DNA of 64,000 bases from Candolleomyces eurysporus (Eukaryota > Basidiomycota > Agaricomycetes > Agaricales > Psathyrellaceae), in contig JANBPK010001197.1 of NCBI GenBank assembly GCA_027579435.1, positions 1 to 64,000 on the forward strand, read 5' to 3'. The position numbers and the translations under genes were made by a program. The notes below the pieces were generated by a model that saw only the letters and a program-made list of their open reading frames with translations, did no database searches and was not told the origin of the DNA. This document shows, in pieces, positions 25,295 to 35,502 of this stretch; the stretch's first letter is position 1; the number at the start of each line of letters is the position of its first letter.

Positions 25295-26284
25295 ATGCCT
25301 TCCACAACTGCTTCCCTCAGATTTGCTGTCACCCCGGCAGTAGGCACCAAAGCTTACACGGCCGTCTTCGACCCGAATGATCCCAAATGGGTCAGAGAGA
25401 CGAATTTTGGCTATGAAACGAAAGAGGTTATCATAGAGAACCTACGTGAAACGAAGGAACCGCCCGCGCCGCTTGACTCGCTTGGTTTCCAGCTCGTTAA
25501 GAGTCCGACAGGATTTACTGCCTTCTCTGACGATTCCCAAGTGGAGCAGAAATATTATCATGAAGTCGTGGAGACCTTGAAGCAGTCCACGGGTGCAAGC
25601 CGTGTCATTGTATATAATCATGGTGAGTTGAAAACCTTCCCAATTTTTATCTGCGCCTCTCACCCACGATTTCTCAATGTCGAAGTATACCGCCAAAGCC
25701 AAATGGCTAATAAACACCCGAGTGGTCGACCACCCATCCATTTCGTTCACGTTGACTTTTCACCGGCAGGAGCAATCACCCGTTTGCGAAAGGAAGTCCC
25801 TCCCGCAGAGCTTTCGAGGCTTTTACAATGCCGTTTCCAGATTATCAGTTTCTGGAGGCCGGTATTGCACACAGCGTATGACACCCCCCTCGCTGTAGGA
25901 AACTATTGGAGCTTTGACACCAAATCCGACACATTCCCCATCACACTGAAGGATCCGAGCGTAGATGCTCACTTGCAGAGCGAGATGCTTGGTGTGACAT
26001 ACTCAAGAAAGCAAAAATGGGGATATTACTATGGGATGACGCCGGACGAAGCACTGATTGTCAAGCTGTAAGGTCATTCTGAGAGTTTTTGGCAAAAGCT
26101 AATTTCTTGCGGTCACAGGTTCGACTCCGTGCAGGATGGTAGTGTTGCCACCTTTACCCCACATGCCGCCTTCGACGATCCATTGACGCCGAAAGATGCA
26201 CCTCCTCGAGAATCAGTTGATGTAAGAGCCATCCTGTTCTATGAGGCTCAGAAACCGGTGCTCCGAGCTTGTAGCAAGCTGTAG
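25295..26284 (+). CDS. CmcJ/NvfI-type (GA4 desaturase family) oxygenase
   Basis: Member of the fungal family annotated as GA4 desaturase / CmcJ-NvfI, putative oxygenases often found near secondary metabolism genes; the substrate here is unknown. Three exons run from ATG 25295. An intron at about 25622-25684 joins VIVYNH to VYRQSQM, and a second at about 26070-26119 joins VKL to FDSVQDG. Family motifs follow in order: NFGYETKEV, VIVYNH, PIHFVHVDFSPAGA (metal-type His-x-Asp near residue 130), FQIISFWRPV, DTPLAVGNYWSF, KWGYYYGMTPDEALIVKLFDS, ATFTPHAAFDDP and APPRESVDVRAILFYE. The stop TAG is at 26282. The length of about 290 residues is normal and no damage is seen. Confidence 0.85.
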
Positions 26285-26413
26285 CATATCAGGGTGTAAA
26301 GCTGTAATTGTACGTACAAAGTCGCAATCGCTCAATCCCAAGTTCGGAAAGTCAGATAAAACTATCATGTACAACGTGTAGATAAGTTGACCATGGAGTA
26401 TTATTGAAATACC

Positions 26414-27720
26414 TCATCTGAAAACATGCTGGCCTCCCAAGCACCTCAGTCTGCCACACCGACACGTCACCCCTTTCCAACGGAAAACCGCTGACGCACC
26501 TCCGTAATGCTGCACCAAAAGCGACTCAGGATCCCTATACATCTGTAAAATCTGGTACTGCAGGTCAGTTGCAGCAGCCTCAAACCACGCAGACACCACT
26601 CCTCGTCCCTGTCCAATCAACTTAGCGGCGTTGCTAGCGACATCATCGCGGAAGAATGAGCATGTCCTCCAATTCATAACTGCAGTCGTACCTCCATCAA
26701 TAACAGTCTTCCAAGGCTCGAGTGTGCGAGCTAAGCGCCTCGCATCTGTTGGTTCGAGAACCTGGAAGTCGATGGGAGCAGGCGCGACATCGCATGCATC
26801 GATAACCCAAAATCCCAAGCTAATCCGACTACCTGGCCCACCAGCATTCTTCCTATACCCAAGCGGCGGCAAATTTCCCGGATACGAACCATCTCACAGC
26901 AATGAACGGGTGGTGCCAGAAATATCGCTTGTTTTGGATTACGAACACGGGGGAGGAAACGAGATTATACCAGAAGCCACCAATTTTGCGGCGGAATTCG
27001 TGTTCAAAAGGGTCATCGCGGACAATAGCGGCTGACTGCGATTTCGGGTTTGGGTCCAAGGCGTGTTTGGGCATTTGGGCAGAGGAGTCTTGAATCTGCG
27101 TGTCAAAGGACCTGGCAGTGGCGGCGATGGTACCCTCATCAACGGGAGGAGGTTCATTGGATTCGACGGTAGGTTCACCAGATGTTAATGATCGTGTCGT
27201 CTTCAGGGAAGCCAACAGAATCACGTTCGATAAAACGAAGGGCCTTCTTGAAATTGATGGTAGATTTCGCAAGAGGGGTTGCACCGTAATTGCCGTAGAT
27301 CCATATTTCTCCTGTTTCCTTGTTGACGAATCTAGCGAGAACTTCCCCATCGTACGCCGTGATGTTACCGTCGCCTTCGTCCTTGAGAGTAGCGCTCGGG
27401 GAAATGTTTCCGATAATGGAGTTGAGCAAGTCCATAGATGAAAAAGCTGGTGCATCTAGTTCGAGAATCGGCAAAGCGCCTTTGATGGAAGGTAGCAGCT
27501 TGGGGTCGAAGTCAACCCAGCTCGCAGCGACGAGAGTCACGAGCCAGGCGAGAAGAGATGGGTTATAATCATGGCACAAGCCAGGAATAAGTCCATTCGC
27601 TTGGGAAGGTATTAGGTCTGACTGAGGGGATTTCGATTCATGCAGTAATGAACACTTACTCGGTCGAGATGGAGAAATTGAACTGTTCGATGAGAGGCTT
27701 CACTGATGAGAAGAGGGTAG
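26414..27720 (-). CDS. Hypothetical multi-exon protein, family not recognised
   Basis: Coding-like minus-strand sequence with good splice sites but no recognised family. The central exon (about 27610-27180) encodes a segment beginning LIPGLCHDYNPSLLAWLVTL and ending ERDSVGFPEDDTIINIW. An intron of about 70 nt leads to SFDTQIQDSSAQMPKHAL through DPFEHEFRRKIGGFWYNLV. A very short intron of about 37 nt is then needed to reach GSRISLGFWVIDACD, ending in a Cys-containing tail at 26414. A further 5' exon at about 27661-27720 (SSVKPLIEQFNFS) is likely, but I could not match its reading phase to the next exon. The start codon is therefore uncertain. Confidence 0.5.
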
Positions 27721-28644
27721 GTATGCCTAAATTTTATACATTATCTGAGTGCCTAGGACGCATTGAGTGGTCGACGCACTCAATCAGGCAATGACGCTAC
27801 CTCAGACAGTAAACTACTGTGCTCGAACTGCCACCCAAGTCAACGAACTGGCCCTTGGGCGAAGATGACTTTCTATGTAGTTCATGAGTCAGATGATATA
27901 TCACTGCAAACCGGAGAACCAAGTAGACCACACCTAATTTACCTTCAAGACGACGGCCGGTGAAATTGTAGCAGCGAGTGAGGGCGCAAATGGCGCCCAT
28001 TTCACTTTCAAAGGGTCATGGGAGCCTCATAACCATAGGAATGGAGCAATGGAGAGGAAATGCTGCATGAACGTCGATGAATGCTCGCTACCAGGTAGGA
28101 GCAGTGGCAAAACTTCGAGGCTTTGGTAAAATTCCAAGTCCGACCCTGACTCCGACGCTCTGGCAAAGAGGAGAGAGAGAGTTTGACTTGAGATTGTCGA
28201 TGTGTCTGATTACACGGAACTAGCTCTAATTTGGAGAGCCCTCTAAGACTCAGAGGATTCAACGGAACACGTCACACGAGCCTTCCCGGCTTGGGATAGG
28301 AAGGGGGGNAAAGGTTCAACGAGATGATGGCCACAGCAGAATGTTTTGGTGGATATACTCGCGTTCCGGGTGAAAGAAAAGATGTAGTAGCATGAAAGAG
28401 TATAGGCTCAACACCCGTAAGCTATTAGTAGAGAGAACCTCAGGAGGGTCAATACCGATCGGGCCCTAGAAATCTGACTCCCGAAATTCATGACTCGCTT
28501 TCCCAATTGTCCCATGGTTTATCTCCGAGGTCTCTGCGATGCAGCCCTGTTGTCGGTTGTTCCGCGCATTGTCGTCATGACAAAGAGGCGCAGCTTCCTC
28601 CCATTCTGTTGGCTACCGTTGGTCCAAGCCACACTGAGACTTGC
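27721..28644. other. Divergent intergenic region
   Basis: Lies between the minus-strand hypothetical gene and the first tandem paralogue. Short open frames only, and an N at 28309 after a G run. Nothing recognised. Confidence 0.45.
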
Positions 28645-28652
28645 TATAAAAG
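28645..28652 (+). promoter_or_regulatory. TATA box of tandem paralogue A
   Basis: tataaaag lies about 100 nt upstream of the ATG at 28752. Flanking sequence (gtccaagccac upstream, gtggtgggtcgttc downstream) is shared with the promoter of paralogue B, so the promoter was duplicated with the gene. Confidence 0.7.
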
Positions 28653-28751
28653 GTGGTGGGTCGTTCTTGTGTCTCCCATCTAACACCCCTCCCGGACCAC
28701 AACCACTTTCCTCTTAATCCTTGTCTGAGAATTTCCCTTCCTCAAGTCCAA

Positions 28752-29694
28752 ATGTCGAACACGACCGAACCCAGGAACCGTCAAGAAGCACTGGCAAGAT
28801 ACCTTCCTCATGAGCTTGGTCACCTTAACATCTCCGATGGCAATCACTCATCCAACGAGACTTCTTCCAGCGAAGATGATGTGGACTATAAGGGGACTAG
28901 TAGCAAGCCTTATCTGGAGGACTTGTCGTCTAATCTACACTCGTCGTCCGATGATGGCAATGAGAACTCTGAGGAAAAGTCCAAATCTGAGCCAGGAGCT
29001 CGGACGTCCTCTGTCACTTTGAACCGAGTGGAGGGCTTTATAGCTGGCACTGTGTGGCAGCAAACTATCAGGGATGAAGTAGACGCTTTCAATCGGGTTC
29101 AAGGAATCAACATGACCGTCGGTGGCGCTCAATATCCCAGGCGAAGTGGCTTCACACATACCACGACCCTCCCAAACATCGACTATAGGGCGATTCATTC
29201 TATCAATGTTGTCAATGTTGGTGCAGGTACCTGTATGCTTTCTGACTTCGAGTTCTTTGGTATTGGAGTCCAGAACATTGGGACAGTCTCAGGAGGACAT
29301 GCCNGCGCGTTTTTCCAATGGGAACACCCTAGACCCCACGACCGCCTCCCAGAATCGGCAGAGTAGTAACACGGGACCGACTAGAAGAGAGCGCTCGACG
29401 GCTTTGGCTAGATACGGGAGGAGTCCGTATTACAAGGCGACCCCGAAGGCCAACAGAAGTCATGTCCAAGGTGAAGGTAAAAGTGGCACTGCCAGCGCGA
29501 AGGGTCTACGGCTTGAGAACGAGAAGGGCAAAGTGATGAAAATCTTTCAGAGTGCCTCCAATTTCACTCTTGACAACATCATGATGAACGGTACACGGAT
29601 AACTACTCAAGACGTGGAGAATGGTATGGAGATGGCATTGGCTAAATGTCGAGACAGGTTCAACACATCCGAATCGCCGAGTCGGTTTTTCTGA
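28752..29694 (+). CDS. Tandem paralogue A, unrecognised Ser/Asp-rich protein
   Basis: Unrecognised, apparently intronless protein of about 310 residues. It starts MSNTTEPRNRQEALARYLP and has an acidic Ser-rich segment (NETSSSEDDVDY, HSSSDDGNENSEEKS). A central region with NRVEGFIAGTVWQQ, RVQGINMTVGGAQY and SINVVNVGAGT carries short beta-like N-x-x-V repeats, and the C-terminus is KIFQSASNFTLDN, then MMNGTRITTQDVENG and SPSRFF. An N at 29304 breaks the frame; deleting it joins GGHA to RFSNGN and gives one open frame. The central and terminal motifs recur in paralogue B. Related F-x-N-x-x-N-x-T-x-x-GG-x-F-N motifs occur in many Agaricomycete proteins, but the function is unknown. Confidence 0.7.
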
Positions 29695-30426
29695 GCAGAT
29701 AATCGAGTTCAATTGTATGGTTAGATGTGATCCGTTGAATGTAATGCTTTCACTGTGAGGCACAAGCCATTGAGAACCGAAAAGTGGCCTTTCTAGCATT
29801 CCGAGGTAATGAATAAATGAGAAGAAAGGTGTCTGTCCCTGCTTCCGGTATTTAAGATGATTTTCGGGCAATAGACGTGGACTACAGTGTTTGGTCATTC
29901 CTTCTGGACCAAACAATCATTGAGCATTGAGATGCCTTTCAACGTTCCCAACTTCCAACATTCGACCTCCGAGAATCGGCATTTTTTTGCAAGGATCACA
30001 CAAAAGAACCTCGCCAGATGATCGTTGGCTTCCTGGGTGGACCTTGCCTCCAGGTGGTCATCGGCTGACTCGAAGCAGGTCTTTCGAACCTGCACCAATA
30101 AATTGTGCCTCTTGTGATGAAACAAAGCGAAATCGTCGTGAAGTCCACCACTGGTTGGCGGCCTGTCAAATCGTGTATGCGGGGTCCTAAAGGCACACCG
30201 GCATCGTTCATATGGCTCTGGGATCTGCTAAATCCGCAAATCCTACGGCGCCGGTGGTTCCTTGGTGGCTTGGACCTGGCTAGTTTCCCCATTGTTCTGG
30301 CCCAAACAACGCTGCACCCTATATGATATAGCCTCTTTACTCTGGGCTTTGTCGTCAAGACGACGCTTGAACGAGGCGGGTGTGCTAGCCACAGTCAATG
30401 ATGTCCAAGCCACCAATCGGGCTGGC
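29695..30426. other. Spacer between tandem paralogues
   Basis: No gene was supported. The right end includes promoter sequence homologous to that of paralogue A. Confidence 0.5.
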
Positions 30427-30434
30427 TATAAAAG
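30427..30434 (+). promoter_or_regulatory. TATA box of tandem paralogue B
   Basis: tataaaag lies about 115 nt upstream of the ATG at 30548, in sequence context shared with the TATA region at 28645. Confidence 0.7.
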
Positions 30435-30547
30435 ATGGGGCTCATTCCTCTGTCGGCCATAAAGTTTCCCTCCCAGAAATCTCACTCTCAACCTTATTCT
30501 TCCCTCCGTGTATCTCAATCACTCGCACATCAGTCGATTCTCCGAGT

Positions 30548-31292
30548 ATGACTGAGCCTACCGATCCTCCGCGACAAGCAACACTTACGGATGTCTACAA
30601 GTTCAAAATTACCAATCCCTCCAATAGGAACTCAAATGGCTCGTCCGACGACGGCAACCAAGTTTTACCGCAGGCATGTCCCGAGGAATCGCAAATTTTT
30701 CACAAAGGCTTAGAGCCCGGGAGTCAAGTTTGTATGGCCGGCAAGACAGCTCACCATTACGAGGCTAGGAGCTTCAATTACGGTTCATCCGATCCTGCCA
30801 ATCGTCGTTTCGGGATTCGAAGGGCATCTGTCAACATCAACGTCAGCAGTGTCAGTGCAAACACTCAAGCGTTTCATGGTTTATACTTTCCTGGGGCCCN
30901 GAACGTTTTAATCAATTCACATACGACTACCTCTCATCATGGCAACGGGACGAAAACGGTCCCTTCGTGTACCAGCAGCTTCGACCGGAGGAGTAGGCCA
31001 GAAGCAGCAAGAACCGGGGCATCGATCCCCTTCGCGGGTACCACTCACCCCACGGTGAACGCCCAGGCCAACAGAAGCAATACCCAAAGTAATGGGAAAG
31101 GGGACTGGAAGGGTGTAAAGGCCACGGATAATGACGGAAAAGTCTTCTGCTCTTTCTTTGAGAATTCTAGGAATATGAGTGTCACTGGAGGTACGTTCAA
31201 CGGTGCACCCATGAACACACAAGACGTGGAGAACGGCTTGGAGATAGTGGCCCCTAGATCCCAAGAGAGTTTCAGCAGGCGTCAGTTTTNGA
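30548..31292 (+). CDS. Tandem paralogue B, unrecognised protein
   Basis: Second copy of the family at 28752, strongly diverged. It starts MTEPTDPPRQATLTDVYKF. It has a short Ser/Asn-rich region, a beta-like block RRASVNINVSSVSANT, a linker sharing the words ANRS and GKG with copy A, and the C-terminal motif SFFENSRNMSVTGGTFNG followed by TQDVENGLEI. Deleting the N at 31290 gives a TGA directly after RRQF, matching the end of copy A. By contrast the N at 30900 must count as a real base, because without it a stop appears within four codons. So copy B is either intact with one uncalled base or broken at 30900. Confidence 0.6.
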
Positions 31293-31766
31293 GCAAGCCA
31301 TGTTGGACTCGATTTTTCATCGCCTGATAAGTTCGTGTACTATGCTCATGTCAATGCTAGGCTGCTTTGGTGAATGGTATTGGATGATTTGAGAAGAGTG
31401 ATCCCCAATTATGAGAAGCTTTCCCAGTCGAAAGCATGGGAGAAAATATTTCCAAGGAGTTCTGCGGAGCTGCCAATAGTCTCTTGACAAGGGTCATACT
31501 TAAAATTCACGGCGGTAATCATCCGTTGAGACATGTATCACAGAAGAACGAGTGCAATGATAACTATCTTTCGTCGTGTGGGCGTAAGACGAGTGACTTG
31601 ACTGTTGAAAGTTCGTCATTTCGGAACAATCTATGAGGTGATTAGAGGGTCGTAGAACCTTAGAGAAATTAATACATATACCAGATAGCGAAAATCGTCT
31701 TCACAATACCCCAGCTCCATACAAAGCCCTTCATTCAACGTCTTATTCCCCTCTCACTACAACATA
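31293..31766. other. Intergenic, nothing recognised
   Basis: 3' flank of paralogue B and promoter of the secreted-peptide gene. No further motif was seen. Confidence 0.5.
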
Positions 31767-31980
31767 ATGAGAGCCTTCTTCTTGTACGCGCAGCTGCTCT
31801 TCGCCATGCTTGCCACCATGACGGTCCGAGCTTCACCCAGTCCAGCCCGTGAGCGAGATATCATTCTCCAGGTTTCATGCTCAATTTTCCCGTGTTGCAG
31901 GCGTTTTATTGAAGAACGCTGAAAGCGTCCACCTTTACAGAAAGACACCTGCCGAACTTGGAGACCGAAGGGCTCCTTGA
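31767..31980 (+). CDS. Small secreted peptide precursor (53 residues)
   Basis: Two-exon mini-gene. Exon 1 (31767-31848) begins MRAFFLYAQLLFAMLATM and continues TVRASPSPA, a textbook signal peptide: basic start, long hydrophobic core, small residues at the Ala-x-Ala-like cleavage zone. A 52-nt intron (31849-31900, GTGAGC to TTGCAG) keeps the frame open into exon 2, which encodes VLLKNAESVHLYRKTPAELG and DRRAP before TGA at 31980. The mature part is only about 25-30 residues, has no cysteine and carries dibasic pairs RK and RR that could be protease sites. It lacks the CAAX end of basidiomycete mating pheromones. Function is unknown, and a chance open frame is possible because of its size. Confidence 0.5.
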
Positions 31981-32373
31981 ACGCGTAGCATTTGAACCGT
32001 CATCTTCGGGACGATTTTTCGAGAATTTGTACCCCATAACGAATTATTTTGAGCTTTTGAACTTTCTTGTTTGGGCAGGAAGAAAATAAATCTAGCACTG
32101 AGGCTCAGGCTGCGGTTCGACAATTGCATCACCTCGGCTAAATTTAGCAATCTTATGATCGCCTGTGTGTCTCAGAGGCATCATACGTCAGAGTGATCGC
32201 CTCCACCTAAGCTACAGCTTCACAGCTTCCCCACTACTATAACCTTCCTCACTACCGAAATTACCATTATCTGCCCAGTGTGAGTGTATCTTTCGAGACC
32301 CCCCNAGACCGCAAGCTCAAGAAAAGGATCTGTTCTATTTCAGGCCTAATACGCTACCGAAATCTACGTAATT
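31981..32373. other. Intergenic, nothing recognised
   Basis: Promoter side of the HVA1-type gene. An N sits at 32305 after a C run. Possible leader intron sequence before 32374 (cag at about 32343), not certain. Confidence 0.45.
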
Positions 32374-33099
32374 ATGGCAGAAAACGAGAACGGACAAAAC
32401 CAACAGACTGAACTCAAGCCGGGGGACGAGGTTCAGTGGAACTACGGTGGAGGACACCCCACAGGTACCGTTGCAGAGGTGAAAACCGATGCTGGTGGAA
32501 AACTCGAAATCGAAACAAAGAAGGGAAACACCATCCACAAGAACTCTGACCCCGACAACCCCGCCGTACGCATCGAAACGGATCCAGGCAAGGGCGATGT
32601 TGTGAAGAGGGCGAGCGAGTTGACCAAAATTGGAGACGGAGAAGGTGGTGGTGACGAGGAGGGAGAGACTGCGAAGGAAGCTGAAGTTGGCGAGAAGAGA
32701 GAAAGAGAGACAGACGAGGCGGCGTCCGGGGAGAAAGGAGAAATGGAACCGGCCCGAGAGAAAGAGCAGGAGTCGGCAGAGAAGGAGGCCGGGAAGGAGA
32801 CCAAGAAACCCAAGGTGAACGAAGCCGAAGATGCTGGTACGAAGGAAAGGGCTGCTGAGGCTCATGAGGATGAGTCTCAGGCACCAGCTGGCAGAGGAGG
32901 AAAACGGGGTCGCGGAGGTAGAGGCGGTAAAGGAAGCAGAGGTGGTTCAGCGAAGGCGGCTCCTCGTGCATCGACACGAACCACCAGGGGGAGCACGGCA
33001 GCAGCGAAGAAGGCGAATTCCACCGCCGACATCAACGGAACCGAAGCTGCTAAACCAGAGGCGGAAGCAGGTTCAGCAGATAGAAAGGGTCACAGTTGA
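32374..33099 (+). CDS. HVA1-type Tudor-domain protein
   Basis: Contains the hypervirulence-associated protein TUDOR domain, first named from Cryptococcus and common in fungi and bacteria; its biochemical role is unclear. One uninterrupted exon of 241 codons. The domain occupies residues of about 15-85, with GDEVQWNYGGGHPTGTV, then EIETKKGNTIHKNSDPDNPA and VVKRASEL. The remainder is disordered and highly charged (Glu/Lys repeats), then Gly/Arg-rich (GRGGKRGRGGRGG), then Ala/Thr/Lys-rich, ending in DRKGHS. RGG tracts usually bind RNA or nucleic acid, so a nucleic-acid-associated role is plausible. The open frame on the opposite strand is a codon-bias shadow. Confidence 0.88.
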   Translation: MAENENGQNQQTELKPGDEVQWNYGGGHPTGTVAEVKTDAGGKLEIETKKGNTIHKNSDPDNPAVRIETDPGKGDVVKRASELTKIGDGEGGGDEEGETAKEAEVGEKRERETDEAASGEKGEMEPAREKEQESAEKEAGKETKKPKVNEAEDAGTKERAAEAHEDESQAPAGRGGKRGRGGRGGKGSRGGSAKAAPRASTRTTRGSTAAAKKANSTADINGTEAAKPEAEAGSADRKGHS

Positions 33100-33293
33100 A
33101 GAGTTTTCAGGTCAGAGATCAAAATCGAATAAAGAGTCTGAGAATCGTGTATCGTGTAAAAACAGGAATCAGAAGGAAATGAAAACGAAGGGAACATAGA
33201 TAGTAAATAACTCAATAATACGAAAGTAGAAGAGAAAATAAAAAAGGAAAATATTATGGGTATCATCACAAGAACGGTCGAAAGAATGAAAAT

Positions 33294-35502
33294 CTAAGAT
33301 TCTTCGTCAGACGAGGCAGTGGAAGAGCGAACGACCTCTTCAACCTCCCTAACGGTCCTGAGAAACCTCTCAGTTGCAATCCTGGCCTCTTCTAACGCGA
33401 GAGCAGGAACAAAGTTGGGAGGATTCGTAGAACCTCCCATTGAGAACGAGGAGCTCGAGGACACACTCGACGCCTCGGCTTGAGATGTCCAGCTCCGGAA
33501 TTCAGATCTGGCAGCAGACAGAAGCTGTAGGAGCATCATGTCAGAAGGTCGTACCACCATTACTAGACATTGCACATACCTTTCTATCACAACGTGCTTT
33601 CCTCCTTTCGAACTGGCCCTTCAGCCCATTGACAAGAGCTGGAGTTGTATCGACATCTAACCTTTCATCACTACTTCCCTCATCTCCGAAAGGCGTCTTC
33701 AGGTATCTGCCATGGTGCGAAAAGTCATCATAATGCAACGGGGCATCCACATCCTCGCTTCCGCTTCCCCCTACAACCCTCAGCCCAGACACCAGTGGCA
33801 CCACATTGAAGAGGCGTTTGAAAAACTCGCAGCAACACGTCGAAACATTCGGGGCGAAAATCGACATTTCAGACGGTCCTGTTGATTCTTCACTGACATC
33901 GCTGGCAGCTGAATCCGAAGCAGAATCAGCCATGCTGAGGTCCCTCGCTTCCATCTCCGAATCCCTTTCTTCCTCCTTGAGTGAATGCTCGACAAGGTCG
34001 GCGAGGATGGTCAGGTCTCGGAAGGTGAAGAACGATTGAGGCGAGCCGGGATCATTGGGAGTTGTAGGTTGATTGACTGGGAACGACAACTCCAAGACAC
34101 ATTTATCGTCCCCCGCAGCTTGTGCCTCATCAATCGTCTGCGCCCCTTCGAGATACATCACAATGAATCTCGCACCATCCTCAGACAACCTCGATGAACC
34201 GGGATGGTCCGGAGGGTTATTGCTGAAGACTAACCCCGCGGACGAAAGTGAGAACGAGCTGGAGGTGGTGAAAGAAGTAGCATTGGAGGGGGGAGGCGAA
34301 TTGGAGCTCGAGTTGGACCTTGAGTTAGGGCGGGTATCGGTTTGGCTCCTCGTCGTATCGGTCGAAGCTCGACTTCTGGTGACGCTGTTAGACCTGGACG
34401 CAAAGGGGCTTATGAAAAGGGGGGATGGAGATGAAGCTTTGTCGAGGGATGATCGGTCGAAACGGCCAGTCCAAGCTGGCAGGAAGGAGGGGGAACTAGG
34501 CTCCTCGGCGTCAGTGGGAGCAGCAGGAGCACTCGAGGAACCTTGGGGTTGACTGGTGTATATAGCAGCGGCGTTATCTTCACCGAAAGACAAGGGCTCC
34601 GCATACTGGTGACTTGACTCTTCCCTGTTCTCGTACGGCTGGGATCGGGTGGGCGTCTGCTCTATCAAGCTTCTCCTATACCGCCTGGTGACAGGTGTCG
34701 CATCGACGTCCCCCGAGTGGGAAGGAGTAGCAACATCATCGCCCATCAAGGCCTCCTGGGAAGAGGGAATGAAGAGCTCCGAAAGAGTCCGATGTAACTC
34801 AGAGCCCAACGATGTCGCATGGTGGGCATTGCCTTGACGATTCGTCGAAGCGCCTTGCGGTCGAGGTGTAGGCTGCTGAATCTGACTCGATGACGTATTC
34901 GTAGAAGGGAGGACGAGGGGGTCAAGGAATGTCTGGTAACGATCCACGGACGCTGCCACGCTGCTACCAGCAGATGGAACCATAACGCTATCAGATCGGC
35001 AGGTCCCTTCAATCCGCAGATATCCCAGTACCATCCCTTGTTTGAGGGGAGATGAAGAGGGGGTAGGGAATTGAGCTGAAACAGAACTTGTCGCAGACGC
35101 CGGACGAACAAGGGCGTCCGGAGTAGGGATGGAGATTTCTGCGGTCATATAATGATGTTGATGGTAAGGGGTCGCATCATCTTGACCAGGATCTTGGCTA
35201 GTTGTGGCGCCGGCGCGAGGCTGCAATGCAGGACTGGCATCCCATTGGGACCCTGATGCAAGCTCGAACGTCCTGAGCCTCTCGCCACTCGATTCCAAGG
35301 GCACATTGGTAGAGTACCATCGGATCCTCGAAACATGAAGGTGGTACATGCGGGATACGAGAGAGCGTAAATCGTACTGGAGTGGAAGAGTGGCCCGGCC
35401 GCGGATGGTGTCGAGATAAATCGATTTCCAGTCCTGTAAAAAGAGCGGATCACTGGGGAACTCCTCTTCTGGAGGTACGCCGAGTTGAGTGTAAGAACTC
35501 AT
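33294..35502 (-). CDS. Large Ser-rich hypothetical protein
   Basis: Two exons. The first runs from ATG 35502 (MSSYTQLGVPPEEE) to about 33599, and a 55-nt intron (donor after CDRK, acceptor CTACAG) joins it to the last exon ending at 33294 (ASSDEES). Total length is about 715 residues. A folded-looking N-terminal segment (PLFLQDWKSIYLDTIRGRAT, LVSRMYHLHVSRIRWYSTN) and MVLGYLRIEGTCRSDS are followed by a long Ser/Thr/Pro-rich, presumably disordered middle. A second ordered block follows (ARFIVMYLEGAQ, CVLELSFPVNQP, FFTFRDLTILADLVEHSLKE), then an acidic stretch and a coiled C-terminus. The family was not recognised. The frame is intact. Confidence 0.72.

Noticed and set aside
30040..30120. tRNA-like stretch with tcgaacctgc
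   Set aside because: No acceptor stem or D-arm could be paired around it.
32335..32865. Minus-strand open frame of 176 codons opposite the HVA1 gene
   Set aside because: Shadow of a Glu/Lys-rich coding strand; it reads as Leu/Ser/Phe low complexity.
34073..34552. Plus-strand open frame of 159 codons
   Set aside because: Lies opposite the long exon of the Ser-rich hypothetical gene; Glu/Leu-rich shadow of Ser codons.
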